From Halobellus inordinatus (lineage in GTDB: Archaea > Halobacteriota > Halobacteria > Halobacteriales > Haloferacaceae): a stretch of DNA of 64,000 nucleotides. Positions 7,789 to 15,019 of the stretch are shown piece by piece; positions within the stretch are counted from its first letter, which is position 1; every line of letters starts with the position of its first letter. The notes beneath the pieces were generated by a model, which was given only the letters and a program-made list of their open reading frames with translations, made no database searches and was not told the DNA's origin. The stretch spans positions 773,213-837,212 of the forward strand of contig NZ_JANHAV010000001.1 in the NCBI RefSeq assembly GCF_024464655.1, given 5' to 3'. The position numbers and the translations under genes are program-made.

Positions 7789-9213
7789 GTGTCACGACTC
7801 AGGCGAACCGGCACGGCGCTCGCCCGGATACTGGCGGATGCGGGCGTCATCGAGGAGACGCGCCTCCGCGCGACCGTCGACCTGGCGTGGCCCCGGATCG
7901 TCACCGGTTTCGCTATTATGTCGAAACGAACGGTCGACCTCGCGCTCGTCGGCCTCGTCATCGGGCCGACCGCGGTCGCGGGGCTGACGCTCGCGAACGC
8001 CTTTTGGATGGTCGCGAAGTTCCTCGCGATCGGCCTCGCCGGCGGGACGGTGGCGCTCGTCTCGCAGAACTACGGCGGCGGCGACACGGAACGCGCGGCG
8101 TCGGTCGTCCGGTTGAGCGTCCTTCTGGCGGTCGCACTCGGCATCCCGACAGTGGCGTTCTTCGGTCTCGCCGCGAGGCCCCTCGTCGACTTGCTCGGAC
8201 AGGATCCCGAAAGCGTCGGATACGGCGCGACGTACCTCGCGGTCGTCGCCCCCGGCCTGCTCTTCGAGTTTTTGAATCTGATCGCCAGTCGAACCTACGC
8301 GGGCGTCAGCGACACCCTCACGCCGATGGCGGTTCGGGCAGGCGGCGCGGTCGCCAACATCGCGCTGTCGGCGGCGTTCGTCCTCGGTCTGGATATGGGC
8401 GTCGCCGGCGCGGCGCTCGGCACCACGCTGGCGACGGCGCTCGTGACCGTCGTGTTCGCGTGGGGGATGACGGGCCGGAACTACGTTCGGGGTCGGGGGG
8501 CGAGTCCAGTTCCGCTCACGTTCTCGGGGCCGCTACTCGACCGCGACTTACTCCGGCAGATCGGACAGGTCTCGACCCCGCTCGTCGCCCGTCGGGCAGC
8601 TCAAGGGCTCGTGGTGTTTCCGCTGCTCGCCATCGCGGCGACCTTCGGTCCCGTCGCCGTCGCGGCGGTCGGCGTCGGCCGACAGGTCCGATCGCTACTC
8701 GGGAGCTTCTCGTGGGGCTTTTCGATCGCCGCTTCGACGCTCGTCGGCCAGGAACTCGGCGCGAGCGAGGAAAGCGAAGCCGAGGCGTACGGCTGGGGGA
8801 TCGTCCGACTCTCGGTACTCGTCTACCTCGTCGCTGCCGCCGTCGTCGTCGTCTTCGCGAACCCCATCGCGGGCATCTTCGTGAACGAACCCGCGAACCG
8901 CGCGCTCTCGGCCCAGTTCGTCCGCGTCGCCGCGGTCAGCGTCGTCGCACTCGGCGTCGACGGCTCGATCACGGGCGCGCTGCGGGGCGCAGGCGACACC
9001 CGGGTCCCGTTCGTCTCGGCGCTGGCGGGGCTGTATCTCGCGGCGGTCCCGCTGGCGTGGCTCGGCACCGTCGTCCCGGCGCTCGGTACCGGCGGCCTGC
9101 TGCTCGCGCTGCTCGCCGAGACCGCCGTGCCGATGGTGGTGAACCTCTGGCGGTTCCGCTCGAACCGCTGGAAAGCCGTGAGCCGGGGCTACCGCCCGGA
9201 CCCGAGTGATTGA
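7789..9213 (+). CDS. MATE family efflux transporter
   Basis: This 474-residue membrane protein has about 12 predicted transmembrane helices. It is a cation-coupled multidrug/toxic compound exporter of the DinF/NorM type. The hallmark N-terminal region 'AWPRIVTGFAIMSKRTVDLALVG' and the related second half 'LRQIGQVSTPLVARRAAQGL' show the internal two-fold repeat; glycine-rich helices and 'GSITGALRGAGDTRVPF' are typical of the family. It starts with GTG in a region with only a weak upstream box. There is a 209-nt gap after the reductase with no recognisable gene. Substrate unknown. Confidence 0.92.
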   Translation: MSRLRRTGTALARILADAGVIEETRLRATVDLAWPRIVTGFAIMSKRTVDLALVGLVIGPTAVAGLTLANAFWMVAKFLAIGLAGGTVALVSQNYGGGDTERAASVVRLSVLLAVALGIPTVAFFGLAARPLVDLLGQDPESVGYGATYLAVVAPGLLFEFLNLIASRTYAGVSDTLTPMAVRAGGAVANIALSAAFVLGLDMGVAGAALGTTLATALVTVVFAWGMTGRNYVRGRGASPVPLTFSGPLLDRDLLRQIGQVSTPLVARRAAQGLVVFPLLAIAATFGPVAVAAVGVGRQVRSLLGSFSWGFSIAASTLVGQELGASEESEAEAYGWGIVRLSVLVYLVAAAVVVVFANPIAGIFVNEPANRALSAQFVRVAAVSVVALGVDGSITGALRGAGDTRVPFVSALAGLYLAAVPLAWLGTVVPALGTGGLLLALLAETAVPMVVNLWRFRSNRWKAVSRGYRPDPSD

Positions 9214-9271
9214 ACGTACCGGGCACATCATACCAATTTTCTAGTATTTAGGCTGCGTTTTGTCACCGCAC

Positions 9272-9296
9272 TGGAGTGATGCAATAACTCACTTCA
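9272..9296. promoter_or_regulatory. Imperfect inverted repeat upstream of the BCCT gene
   Basis: TGGAGTGA and TCACTTCA flank a 9-nt spacer (7 of 8 pairs complementary). The site is about 57 nt upstream of the BCCT start and just upstream of a T/A-rich box (about 9313-9323), so it could be an operator. Confidence 0.3.
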
Positions 9297-9352
9297 ACGG
9301 GTGTCATATGCCGTCTTATGTTTGACAATCCATCACGTGGAGACCAGTATGT

Positions 9353-10957
9353 ATGCGTACGATACGCACGAGTTTGCGACAATTCGTCGACGAACTCGAC
9401 ACCGTTGTCTTCGGTGTCGGGTTCTCCGTTTCGTTGCTGGCGATTCTGGTCTTCTTCCTGAATCCAGACGTCTCAGCGGAGCGGATGGGACAGATCAACG
9501 AGTACCTCTGGACCGAGTTTATGTGGGTCTACATCGGGACGATGTTCCTGATGGTCGTCTTCAGCCTCTGGCTGATGTTCGGCCGGTGGGGCGACATCAA
9601 ACTCGGCAAGCCCGGGGACGATCCGGAGTTCAGTCTCCTGTCGTTCTTCTCGATGATGTTCTCGGCGGGGATCGCGGCCGGCATCGTCTTCTGGGGACCG
9701 GCAGAGGCGCTGAACCACTACGCGAGCGTTCCGCCGCTCGTCGGCGCTGAAGCCGGCACGTCCGCGGCGGCCGTCGGCGCGATCCAGTACACGCTGTTTC
9801 ACTGGGGCATCTCCTACTGGGTCCCGTACCTGATCGTCGCGATTCCGATCGCGTACTACGCCTTCCGGAAAGACGCGCCGATGCGCGTCTCGACGCTCAT
9901 CGCGCCGTTCGTCGGCGTCGAGAACCTCGACGGCTTCTGGGCGAAAACCATCGACGTGCTGGCGGTGTTCGCGACGATCGGCGGCATCGCGACGACGCTC
10001 GGTTTCGTCGGGCGACAGTTCCTCACCGGTCTGGAGTACACAGCGGGGGTTTCACTCGGTGACGGCGGGACGGTCCTGGTGATCACGGGCCTGACAGTCG
10101 CGTTCACCGTTTCTGTCACGCTCGGCGTCAAGAAGGGAATCGCCCGCGTGTCGCTGTTCAATATGGGCGTCTTCGCCGCGCTGGCGGTCGTGACGTTCTT
10201 GCTGGGACCGACCAACTACATTATGAACACCGGCCTGCAGGCGGTCGGCGGCTACTTCAGCGAGTTCGTCTCGATGAGTCTCTACACGAACGCCACTGGC
10301 ACCGGCGAGTGGGTCGGTAACTGGACGGTCTTCTACTGGGCGTGGGTGTTCTCGTGGGCCCCCTTCGGCGGCCTGTTCGTCGCACGCATCTCGAAGGGCC
10401 GGACGATCCGACAGGTGGTTGCGACCGCACTCATCGGTGCGACGGCCTCGACGATCCCGTGGTTCCTCACGATGGGCGGCAGCGCCATCTTCTTCGAGCG
10501 CAACAACATCGCACCGATGCTCGAGATGGTCGACCAGTACGGCGTCTCCGTCTCGGGCTTCCCGCTTTTCGCCAGTCTCCCCTTCGGCGACGTGCTGGCG
10601 GGCGTGTTTATGCTACTGGTGGTGACGTTCTTCGTCACCTCGGCTGACTCCTCGACGCTCGCGCTCGGGATGCTCACGACCGGCGGCAAGCAACACCCCT
10701 CGACTGTCAATCGGATCATCTGGAGCGGTCTGATGGGCGGTCTCGCCTCGCTGCTCATCGTCGGCGGCGGCATCGACGCTCTCCGGTCGTCGGCGATCAT
10801 CACGGGCTTTCCGTTCGCGCTTATGTCCGTCGTCGCAATCGTCGGAATGGTCTGGGAGTACCAGTCGGTCCACCCGCTGCTGTCGGGGGAGGACGACTCC
10901 GTGGTCACGACGGGAGCGAACTCCCCGGCGGTGTCGATGAGTTCCGACGACGACTGA
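9353..10957 (+). CDS. BCCT family (betaine/carnitine/choline) transporter
   Basis: This 534-residue protein has about 12 transmembrane helices and takes up a trimethylammonium compound, most plausibly glycine betaine as an osmolyte. Family marks seen: the glycine-rich 'MMFSAGIAAGIVFWGPAEAL' in helix 3, 'TLFHWGISYWVPYLI' in helix 4, and the helix-8 aromatic region 'WTVFYWAWVFSWAPFGG' that holds the substrate-binding tryptophans. The short acidic N- and C-terminal tails differ from the long regulatory tails of BetP. The start at 9353 follows another ATG four bases earlier in a different frame. Copy A of the structured repeat begins on its stop codon. Confidence 0.93.
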   Translation: MRTIRTSLRQFVDELDTVVFGVGFSVSLLAILVFFLNPDVSAERMGQINEYLWTEFMWVYIGTMFLMVVFSLWLMFGRWGDIKLGKPGDDPEFSLLSFFSMMFSAGIAAGIVFWGPAEALNHYASVPPLVGAEAGTSAAAVGAIQYTLFHWGISYWVPYLIVAIPIAYYAFRKDAPMRVSTLIAPFVGVENLDGFWAKTIDVLAVFATIGGIATTLGFVGRQFLTGLEYTAGVSLGDGGTVLVITGLTVAFTVSVTLGVKKGIARVSLFNMGVFAALAVVTFLLGPTNYIMNTGLQAVGGYFSEFVSMSLYTNATGTGEWVGNWTVFYWAWVFSWAPFGGLFVARISKGRTIRQVVATALIGATASTIPWFLTMGGSAIFFERNNIAPMLEMVDQYGVSVSGFPLFASLPFGDVLAGVFMLLVVTFFVTSADSSTLALGMLTTGGKQHPSTVNRIIWSGLMGGLASLLIVGGGIDALRSSAIITGFPFALMSVVAIVGMVWEYQSVHPLLSGEDDSVVTTGANSPAVSMSSDDD

Positions 10958-11037
10958 TACTGTCTGACAGCACTCTGCGCGGCGTATCGGCACCCCGTGG
11001 GTGCCAACGTAATTCACAAACTGCTGGCCGATAGTAT
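10957..11037 (+). repeat. 81-bp structured dispersed repeat, copy A
   Basis: This is one of three related copies in the window (others 14437-14516 and 50652-50732). It has the outer arm ATACTGTCTGACAG, the inner 7-bp hairpin GGCACCC-CGT-GGGTGCC and the closing arm CTGGCCGATAGTAT, and it starts at the last base of the BCCT stop codon. The outer arms have diverged from the near-perfect complement seen in copy B. No coding capacity. Confidence 0.8.
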
Positions 11038-11112
11038 GAGCGAGCGACGCCGCGTCGTCGTTCGAGCGGCCGATTCCCACAGACCCTTATGTCGAGGCGC
11101 CGGAGAGGACGT

Positions 11113-11397
11113 ATGGTCGACACCGAGACCTACACGATCGAAGCGCCGAACGGCGACGTCGAGGAGATCGAACTCCCCGAGGGCCTCGCCGACGTGTTCA
11201 CCGAACAGGGCGAGTCGACGACGGCCGTCGTCGGCGACCTCCTGATCCAGTCGTTCGCCCAGCAGGCTCACGCCGTCGTCCACCACGGACAGGGCGAGAC
11301 GCCCGCCGACCTGGAAGAACTGAACGAGAAGATGGAGGAACTCTTCGAGGAGCGCTTCGGCGTCTCGCTCGACGAGGCGATGGGTCACAGTCACTGA
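11113..11397 (+). CDS. Small haloarchaeal protein, DUF7545-like
   Basis: This 94-residue acidic protein begins 'MVDTETYTIEAPNGDVEEIE', continues with 'LPEGLADVFTEQGES' and ends 'GVSLDEAMGHSH'. That layout matches a widespread haloarchaeal family I recall as DUF7545, named from memory only. It has no membrane segment and no catalytic motif. Several His residues in 'QAHAVVHHGQGE' and the C-terminal 'GHSH' could bind metal, which is speculation. It starts at the ATG at 11113 rather than the upstream in-frame ATG at 11089. It converges with the ZIP transporter gene across a 38-nt gap containing T-rich termination-like sequence. Confidence 0.75.
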   Translation: MVDTETYTIEAPNGDVEEIELPEGLADVFTEQGESTTAVVGDLLIQSFAQQAHAVVHHGQGETPADLEELNEKMEELFEERFGVSLDEAMGHSH

Positions 11398-11435
11398 ACG
11401 CACGAGGCGATCGCGGCACGATCTCTTTTCACCTT

Positions 11436-12281
11436 TCAGACGAACAGCAGCGGAACCATCGCGAGGAAGCCGGCTGCGACGCCCGCAGCCAGTTCACGAC
11501 GACCGTCGCCGGGCAGACTGCGCCCGACGGCGAGTGCCTCCGGAATGAACTCCGTGAGGACGAGAAAGATCATCGCACCGGCCGCGAAGCCGAAGCCCGC
11601 GGGGAGGAACTCCCGAGCGGCGCGGACGAAGTAGAACGCCAGAACCGCGCCGATCGGCTGCGGGAGGCTCGAGAACACCGACCACCAGACGAGCTTCCAG
11701 TTCGCGACGCCCATCGAACGCAACGGGATCGAGATGGCGACGCCCTCGGGGATGTTGTGGATCGAGATCGCGATCGTCATAAAGATCGCGAGCAGGGGAA
11801 CTACGAGCCCAAAGAGCTGCGTTCCGCCCTGCAGCCCGAGGTCTGCGAACGAGACGCCGACGGCGACGCCCTCCGGGAAGGAGTGGACGGTCAAGACGCC
11901 GAGGATGAGCACCAACTTCTTGAAGTCCGCTTCCTCGTACTGCCGCGGGTCGACCTCGGCGGCTTCGATGAGGTCGTGGGCGACGTAGACGAGAAGGATG
12001 CCGGCGAAGAGTCCGGCACCGAGGAGGAGCAGTTCACGCTGTGGGATCGGGTCGATGGAGACCCCACCGAGCGCCACGTGGACGTACTCGCCGAGCGCCT
12101 CTAACACGAGCCCGAAAACCGATGCGGACAGCATAATCCCGGAGGCAATGCCCCACAGCGCGACGTTCCAGCGGTCGCTCACGTCGGAGACGAAGAAGAA
12201 CGGGACTGCCCCCAACCCCGTCGCCAGCGCCGTGATCAGGCCGGCGAGGAAGACGAATCCGAAAGACCACAGCTCGACCAT
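11436..12281 (-). CDS. ZIP family divalent metal transporter
   Basis: This 281-residue membrane protein has about eight helices and imports Zn2+, or possibly Fe2+/Mn2+. The two metal-site helices are clear: 'VHSFPEGVAVGVSFAD' (helix 4, H-x-x-P-E-G) and 'IHNIPEGVAISIPL' (helix 5, H-N-x-P-E-G), as in GufA-type ZIP proteins. The frame can extend to 12314, but a TATA box at 12304-12313 would then lie inside the gene, so the ATG at 12281 is chosen. It is divergent from the MazG-like gene. No regulator is adjacent. Confidence 0.93.
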   Translation of the reverse strand: MVELWSFGFVFLAGLITALATGLGAVPFFFVSDVSDRWNVALWGIASGIMLSASVFGLVLEALGEYVHVALGGVSIDPIPQRELLLLGAGLFAGILLVYVAHDLIEAAEVDPRQYEEADFKKLVLILGVLTVHSFPEGVAVGVSFADLGLQGGTQLFGLVVPLLAIFMTIAISIHNIPEGVAISIPLRSMGVANWKLVWWSVFSSLPQPIGAVLAFYFVRAAREFLPAGFGFAAGAMIFLVLTEFIPEALAVGRSLPGDGRRELAAGVAAGFLAMVPLLFV

Positions 12282-12303
12282 ACTCGCGTGTAACCACTGA
12301 ATC

Positions 12304-12313
12304 GGTATAAACA
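12304..12313 (-). promoter_or_regulatory. TATA box for the ZIP transporter gene
   Basis: On the minus strand TGTTTATACC is centred about 27 nt upstream of the ATG at 12281. It decides the start choice for this gene. Confidence 0.55.
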
Positions 12314-12436
12314 TTTCATATTACTGATTGTTTTGGCGGGCCTAAAACCGTCGCGCAAACGAACGCGAAAGGACATCAACGTTCTATAATTTCGGAAACA
12401 AAACATTTTCTACGCCGGCGTTCGCGGACCTGTCTG

Positions 12437-12745
12437 ATGCGCAACAGTCAGCGACGCGTGGCGGATTTCCTCGAGGAAGCCGAGTTGTACACCCACCCGG
12501 CGTATCGGCTCCTGGATCTGACAGCGGAGGTCGGCGAGTTGGCCGCGGACGCGACGAAGTCGACCGCCTACGGCGACGAGCCAGAGTCGCTATCGGTGAA
12601 ACGCGACGAACTTGGCGACGCGCTCTTCGCACTACTCGCGCTCGCCGAGGAACTCGACGTCGACGCCGAGGCCGCACTGGAGGAGTCGTTGAGGAAATAC
12701 GAGTCCCGTATCGAAGACGACGGGACGCCAGGATCCGGCGAGTAA
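12437..12745 (+). CDS. MazG-like nucleotide pyrophosphohydrolase domain protein
   Basis: This 102-residue helical protein carries the two acidic helices of the all-alpha NTP pyrophosphohydrolase superfamily: 'DLTAEVGELAADATK' (E-x-x-E type) and 'KRDELGDALFALLALAEEL' (D/E-x-x-D). These coordinate Mg2+ for hydrolysis of NTPs or modified nucleotides. The small size fits the single-domain MazG/iMazG-like group that clears non-canonical nucleotides. A T-rich box (about 12403-12412) precedes the ATG by 30 nt. The YbaK-like gene follows after 98 nt on the same strand. Natural substrate unknown. Confidence 0.88.
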   Translation: MRNSQRRVADFLEEAELYTHPAYRLLDLTAEVGELAADATKSTAYGDEPESLSVKRDELGDALFALLALAEELDVDAEAALEESLRKYESRIEDDGTPGSGE

Positions 12746-12843
12746 TCCCGCTCGGCGGTCGGCGCCGTCGCGGAGCGCGCCGTCTGCCCGCTGTCCGGCG
12801 ACCGGTCGAAGCGCTCTTCGGAACGGCCGTCACAAGAGGGCGT

Positions 12844-13308
12844 ATGCATCGCCGCGCACGCGAGTTCACCGAACTGGCACGGGAACGCTACGATCTCGAT
12901 CTCACCGTCGAATCGTTCCCGGAAGGCACCGAGACGGCCGCCGACGCCGCTGACGCTGTCGGCTGTGAAGTCGGGCAGATCGCGAGTAGCCTCGTCTTCG
13001 ACGCCGATGGCGATCTCGTCGTCGTCGTGACGAGCGGCGCGAACCGCGTCAGCGAATCACGGCTCGAATCGCACCTCGACGCCGAGGACGTCGCGATGGC
13101 AGATCCCGACGAGATTCGGAGCGTCGTCGGCTGGAGCATCGGCGGCGTCCCCCCGTTCTGTCACGATGCCGACTTGCCGGTCTACATCGACGAATCACTG
13201 CTCGGCTACGAGACCGTCTGGGCGGCCGCCGGCGCGCCGACAGCGGTCTTCTCGATCGACCCCCAGACCCTCCGAGACGTCTCCGACGCGACGCCGATCG
13301 AGGTGTAG
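12844..13308 (+). CDS. YbaK/EbsC (prolyl-tRNA editing domain) family protein
   Basis: This 154-residue single-domain protein resembles the YbaK/ProX/INS family, whose members deacylate misacylated tRNAs such as Cys-tRNAPro. Recognisable stretches are 'DAVGCEVGQIASSLVF', 'LVVVVTSGANRVSESRLE', 'GWSIGGVPPFCHD' and 'DESLLGYETVWAAAG', which correspond to the conserved strand-helix elements and the G-G-V-x-P-F-G-like loop of the family. It starts at an ATG shortly after the MazG-like gene. Convergent with the histidine kinase gene, the stops being 15 nt apart. Which tRNA it edits cannot be told. Confidence 0.88.
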   Translation: MHRRAREFTELARERYDLDLTVESFPEGTETAADAADAVGCEVGQIASSLVFDADGDLVVVVTSGANRVSESRLESHLDAEDVAMADPDEIRSVVGWSIGGVPPFCHDADLPVYIDESLLGYETVWAAAGAPTAVFSIDPQTLRDVSDATPIEV

Positions 13309-13323
13309 GGCCGATCCGATCCC

Positions 13324-14352
13324 TCACTCGCGGACGACGTCGACATCGGTGAACTCGAATCGGGCACCACCATCGCTGTCGGCCACAGCAATCTCCCAGC
13401 CGTGCGCCTCGGCGATCCACTTGACGATCGCGAGACCGTAGCCCGTGCCGTCCGCTGCCGTCGTGTATCCCAGATCGAACACGCGCTCTCGGTCCTCCGG
13501 CGGGATACCCGGGCCGTCGTCTTCGAGGAAAAATCCGTCTTCGATCGCACCCACGTGGACCGTCACCCCGTCTCCGGCGTGCTCGACGGCGTTCCGAAAC
13601 AGGTTCTCGAAGAGGTTCCGAAGCCGGTCGACGTCGGCTCTGATCGTCATCTCGTCTTCGACTTCGAGGGTGGCTCCGGACGTGCTGACGGTGCCCCAGC
13701 ACTGTCTGACGAGCTCCGAAAGTGTCACGCGCTCTTTCTCTCCGACGTGATGGCCCTGCTTCGCGAGCGTGAGCGTGTCTTCGATGATGTCCCACATCCG
13801 GTCGAGAGCGTCGTCGACAGACGCTAGGTGCGCTGACTCGCACTCCTCGCTCGCGATTTCGAGATGTCCCTCGGCGACGTTCAGCGGGTTCCGGAGGTCG
13901 TGGGCGACGACGCTCGCAAACTCCTCTAGTCGCTCGTTCTGTCGCTCCAGTTGGCGCTCGTACGCTTTCCGCGTCCCGATCCGTCGGAGCGAGACCAGCG
14001 CCCCGATGGGCTCTCCGCCCGATCGCAGCGTCGTGACCCGCGCCTCTGCCGGCAGGTGGCGGGGGACGGGCGCGTCCTCGGGGTGACCCATCTCCAACTC
14101 GACCCGTTCTTCGGCTGATTCGTCGGCCAGCACCGATTCGACGGCCGTCCGTAGCGAGTCGAGGCCGTCTTCGACGATCCGGCCGAAGCGGTCGTAGTCG
14201 GCCCCGATCACCGCCTCAGGGGAGAGGCCGGAGATCGCGTAGAACCGATCGTTCGCGAACGCGATGGTGCCATCGGCGTCGATAGCGAACACCGGCTCCA
14301 TCTGATTTCGGGAGACGGTCTCGACGTCGATCGCTTCACCATCGCAATCCAT
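13324..14352 (-). CDS. PAS-domain sensor histidine kinase, soluble
   Basis: The protein has 342 residues and no membrane segment. Order: a PAS domain (about 10-125, 'MEPVFAIDADGTIAFAND'), a short coiled coil (125-145), a HisKA phosphoacceptor helix with His151 in 'VVAHDLRNPLNVAEG', and a HATPase_c domain with the N-box 'NLFRNAVEHAGDG', the G1 box 'DDGPGIPPEDRERVFD' and the G2 box 'GTGYGLAIVKWIAEAHG'. The structure is typical of haloarchaeal orphan cytosolic kinases. No response regulator is adjacent. The bound PAS signal is unknown. A good TATA box lies 28 nt upstream, and repeat copy B lies further upstream in the divergent region. Confidence 0.94.
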   Translation of the reverse strand: MDCDGEAIDVETVSRNQMEPVFAIDADGTIAFANDRFYAISGLSPEAVIGADYDRFGRIVEDGLDSLRTAVESVLADESAEERVELEMGHPEDAPVPRHLPAEARVTTLRSGGEPIGALVSLRRIGTRKAYERQLERQNERLEEFASVVAHDLRNPLNVAEGHLEIASEECESAHLASVDDALDRMWDIIEDTLTLAKQGHHVGEKERVTLSELVRQCWGTVSTSGATLEVEDEMTIRADVDRLRNLFENLFRNAVEHAGDGVTVHVGAIEDGFFLEDDGPGIPPEDRERVFDLGYTTAADGTGYGLAIVKWIAEAHGWEIAVADSDGGARFEFTDVDVVRE

Positions 14353-14373
14353 ACGGTCGCTACAGGTGAGAGT

Positions 14374-14384
14374 GATTTAAATTG
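14374..14384 (-). promoter_or_regulatory. TATA box for the histidine kinase gene
   Basis: On the minus strand the segment reads CAATTTAAATC, about 26-28 nt upstream of the ATG at 14352. Confidence 0.5.
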
Positions 14385-14436
14385 TAGGTGTGCTGTCGTG
14401 CTCGGAATTGTACATTCGTGTCCGGTACTGGCCCTC

Positions 14437-14516
14437 ATACTGTCGGACAGAACTGTGTGAAGATTATCGACACCCGTGGGTGTCAACATAGTTCACGAGC
14501 TTCTGTCCGACAGTAT
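14437..14516 (+). repeat. 80-bp structured dispersed repeat, copy B (best preserved)
   Basis: The outer arms ATACTGTCGGACAGAA and TTCTGTCCGACAGTAT are a perfect 16-bp inverted repeat, each arm itself containing the small palindrome CTGTCSGACAG. The centre carries GACACCC-GT-GGGTGTC. Copy B lies between the divergent histidine kinase gene and the small gene at 14581, upstream of both TATA boxes. It aligns along its whole length with copies A and C. Confidence 0.85.
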
Positions 14517-14580
14517 CAGTCCCGCGGCTAACAGTACTGGGGGACTGGCGATTATGTATCTCGGCATCGTAGGTGGAGTT

Positions 14581-14901
14581 ATGGCCGATCAATCACCGCC
14601 GGTGGACGCCACAGCAGAGAGCGAGGGAGACGCCGAACGCCAGCGCGTCTGGCTCGTCGAGCGGACGTACTCCGACGACGAGCAGAACATCGTCATCCTC
14701 GTGTACGCGACCCCCGACGGATCGCAGTATCTCCGCAAAGAGCGCGCCCTCACCAGTTTCGACGACGCACGCGACACGACAGCGGGGCTGCTCGCTCGCG
14801 AGTCGAGTCTCGGCACCGTGACCGACCCCGACGAGCGCAGGCGATACGCCCGGGAAGCGAAACGGACTCGTGAGCAGTACGCCCCCGACGACGTCGTCTG
14901 A
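14581..14901 (+). CDS. Small conserved haloarchaeal protein, function unknown
   Basis: The protein has 106 residues. Its acidic N-terminus (about 18 residues) precedes a compact domain beginning 'RVWLVERTYSDDEQNIVI' and continuing 'YATPDGSQYLRKERAL', then a helical basic C-terminus ('RRRYAREAKRTREQYAP'). I do not recognise a family with confidence. The ATG is preceded by a TATA-like box, ATTATGTATC (14551-14560), at a leaderless distance; the in-frame extension to 14476 would start inside repeat copy B and is rejected. Soluble, no cysteine, no membrane segment. Confidence 0.7.
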   Translation: MADQSPPVDATAESEGDAERQRVWLVERTYSDDEQNIVILVYATPDGSQYLRKERALTSFDDARDTTAGLLARESSLGTVTDPDERRRYAREAKRTREQYAPDDVV

Positions 14902-14985
14902 TCCCGTTTCACGTGATCGCAGACGGACGCCGATCAGCCTGGTGTCTTCGAAGACAGCTACTCGGAATCGAGTACCAGACCGCAC

Positions 14986-14996
14986 GGATTTAAGCG
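14986..14996 (+). promoter_or_regulatory. TATA box for acd
   Basis: The segment GGATTTAAGCG is centred about 28 nt upstream of the ATG at 15020, supporting that start over the in-frame extension to 14870. Confidence 0.5.
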
Positions 14997-15019
14997 CCGA
15001 CCCCGAGTACGTTCGCCCG

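Noticed and set aside
5708..7795. Minus-strand open frame of 695 codons
   Set aside because: It runs antisense through cysS, DUF357 and trxB, which have clear family motifs. Its translation is Arg/Asp/Val-rich with no recognisable domain, a normal result of high GC.
14476..14580. Upstream extension of the 106-residue protein starting inside repeat copy B
   Set aside because: A TATA-like box at 14551-14560 fits the later ATG at 14581, and the extension would be encoded by the repeat.
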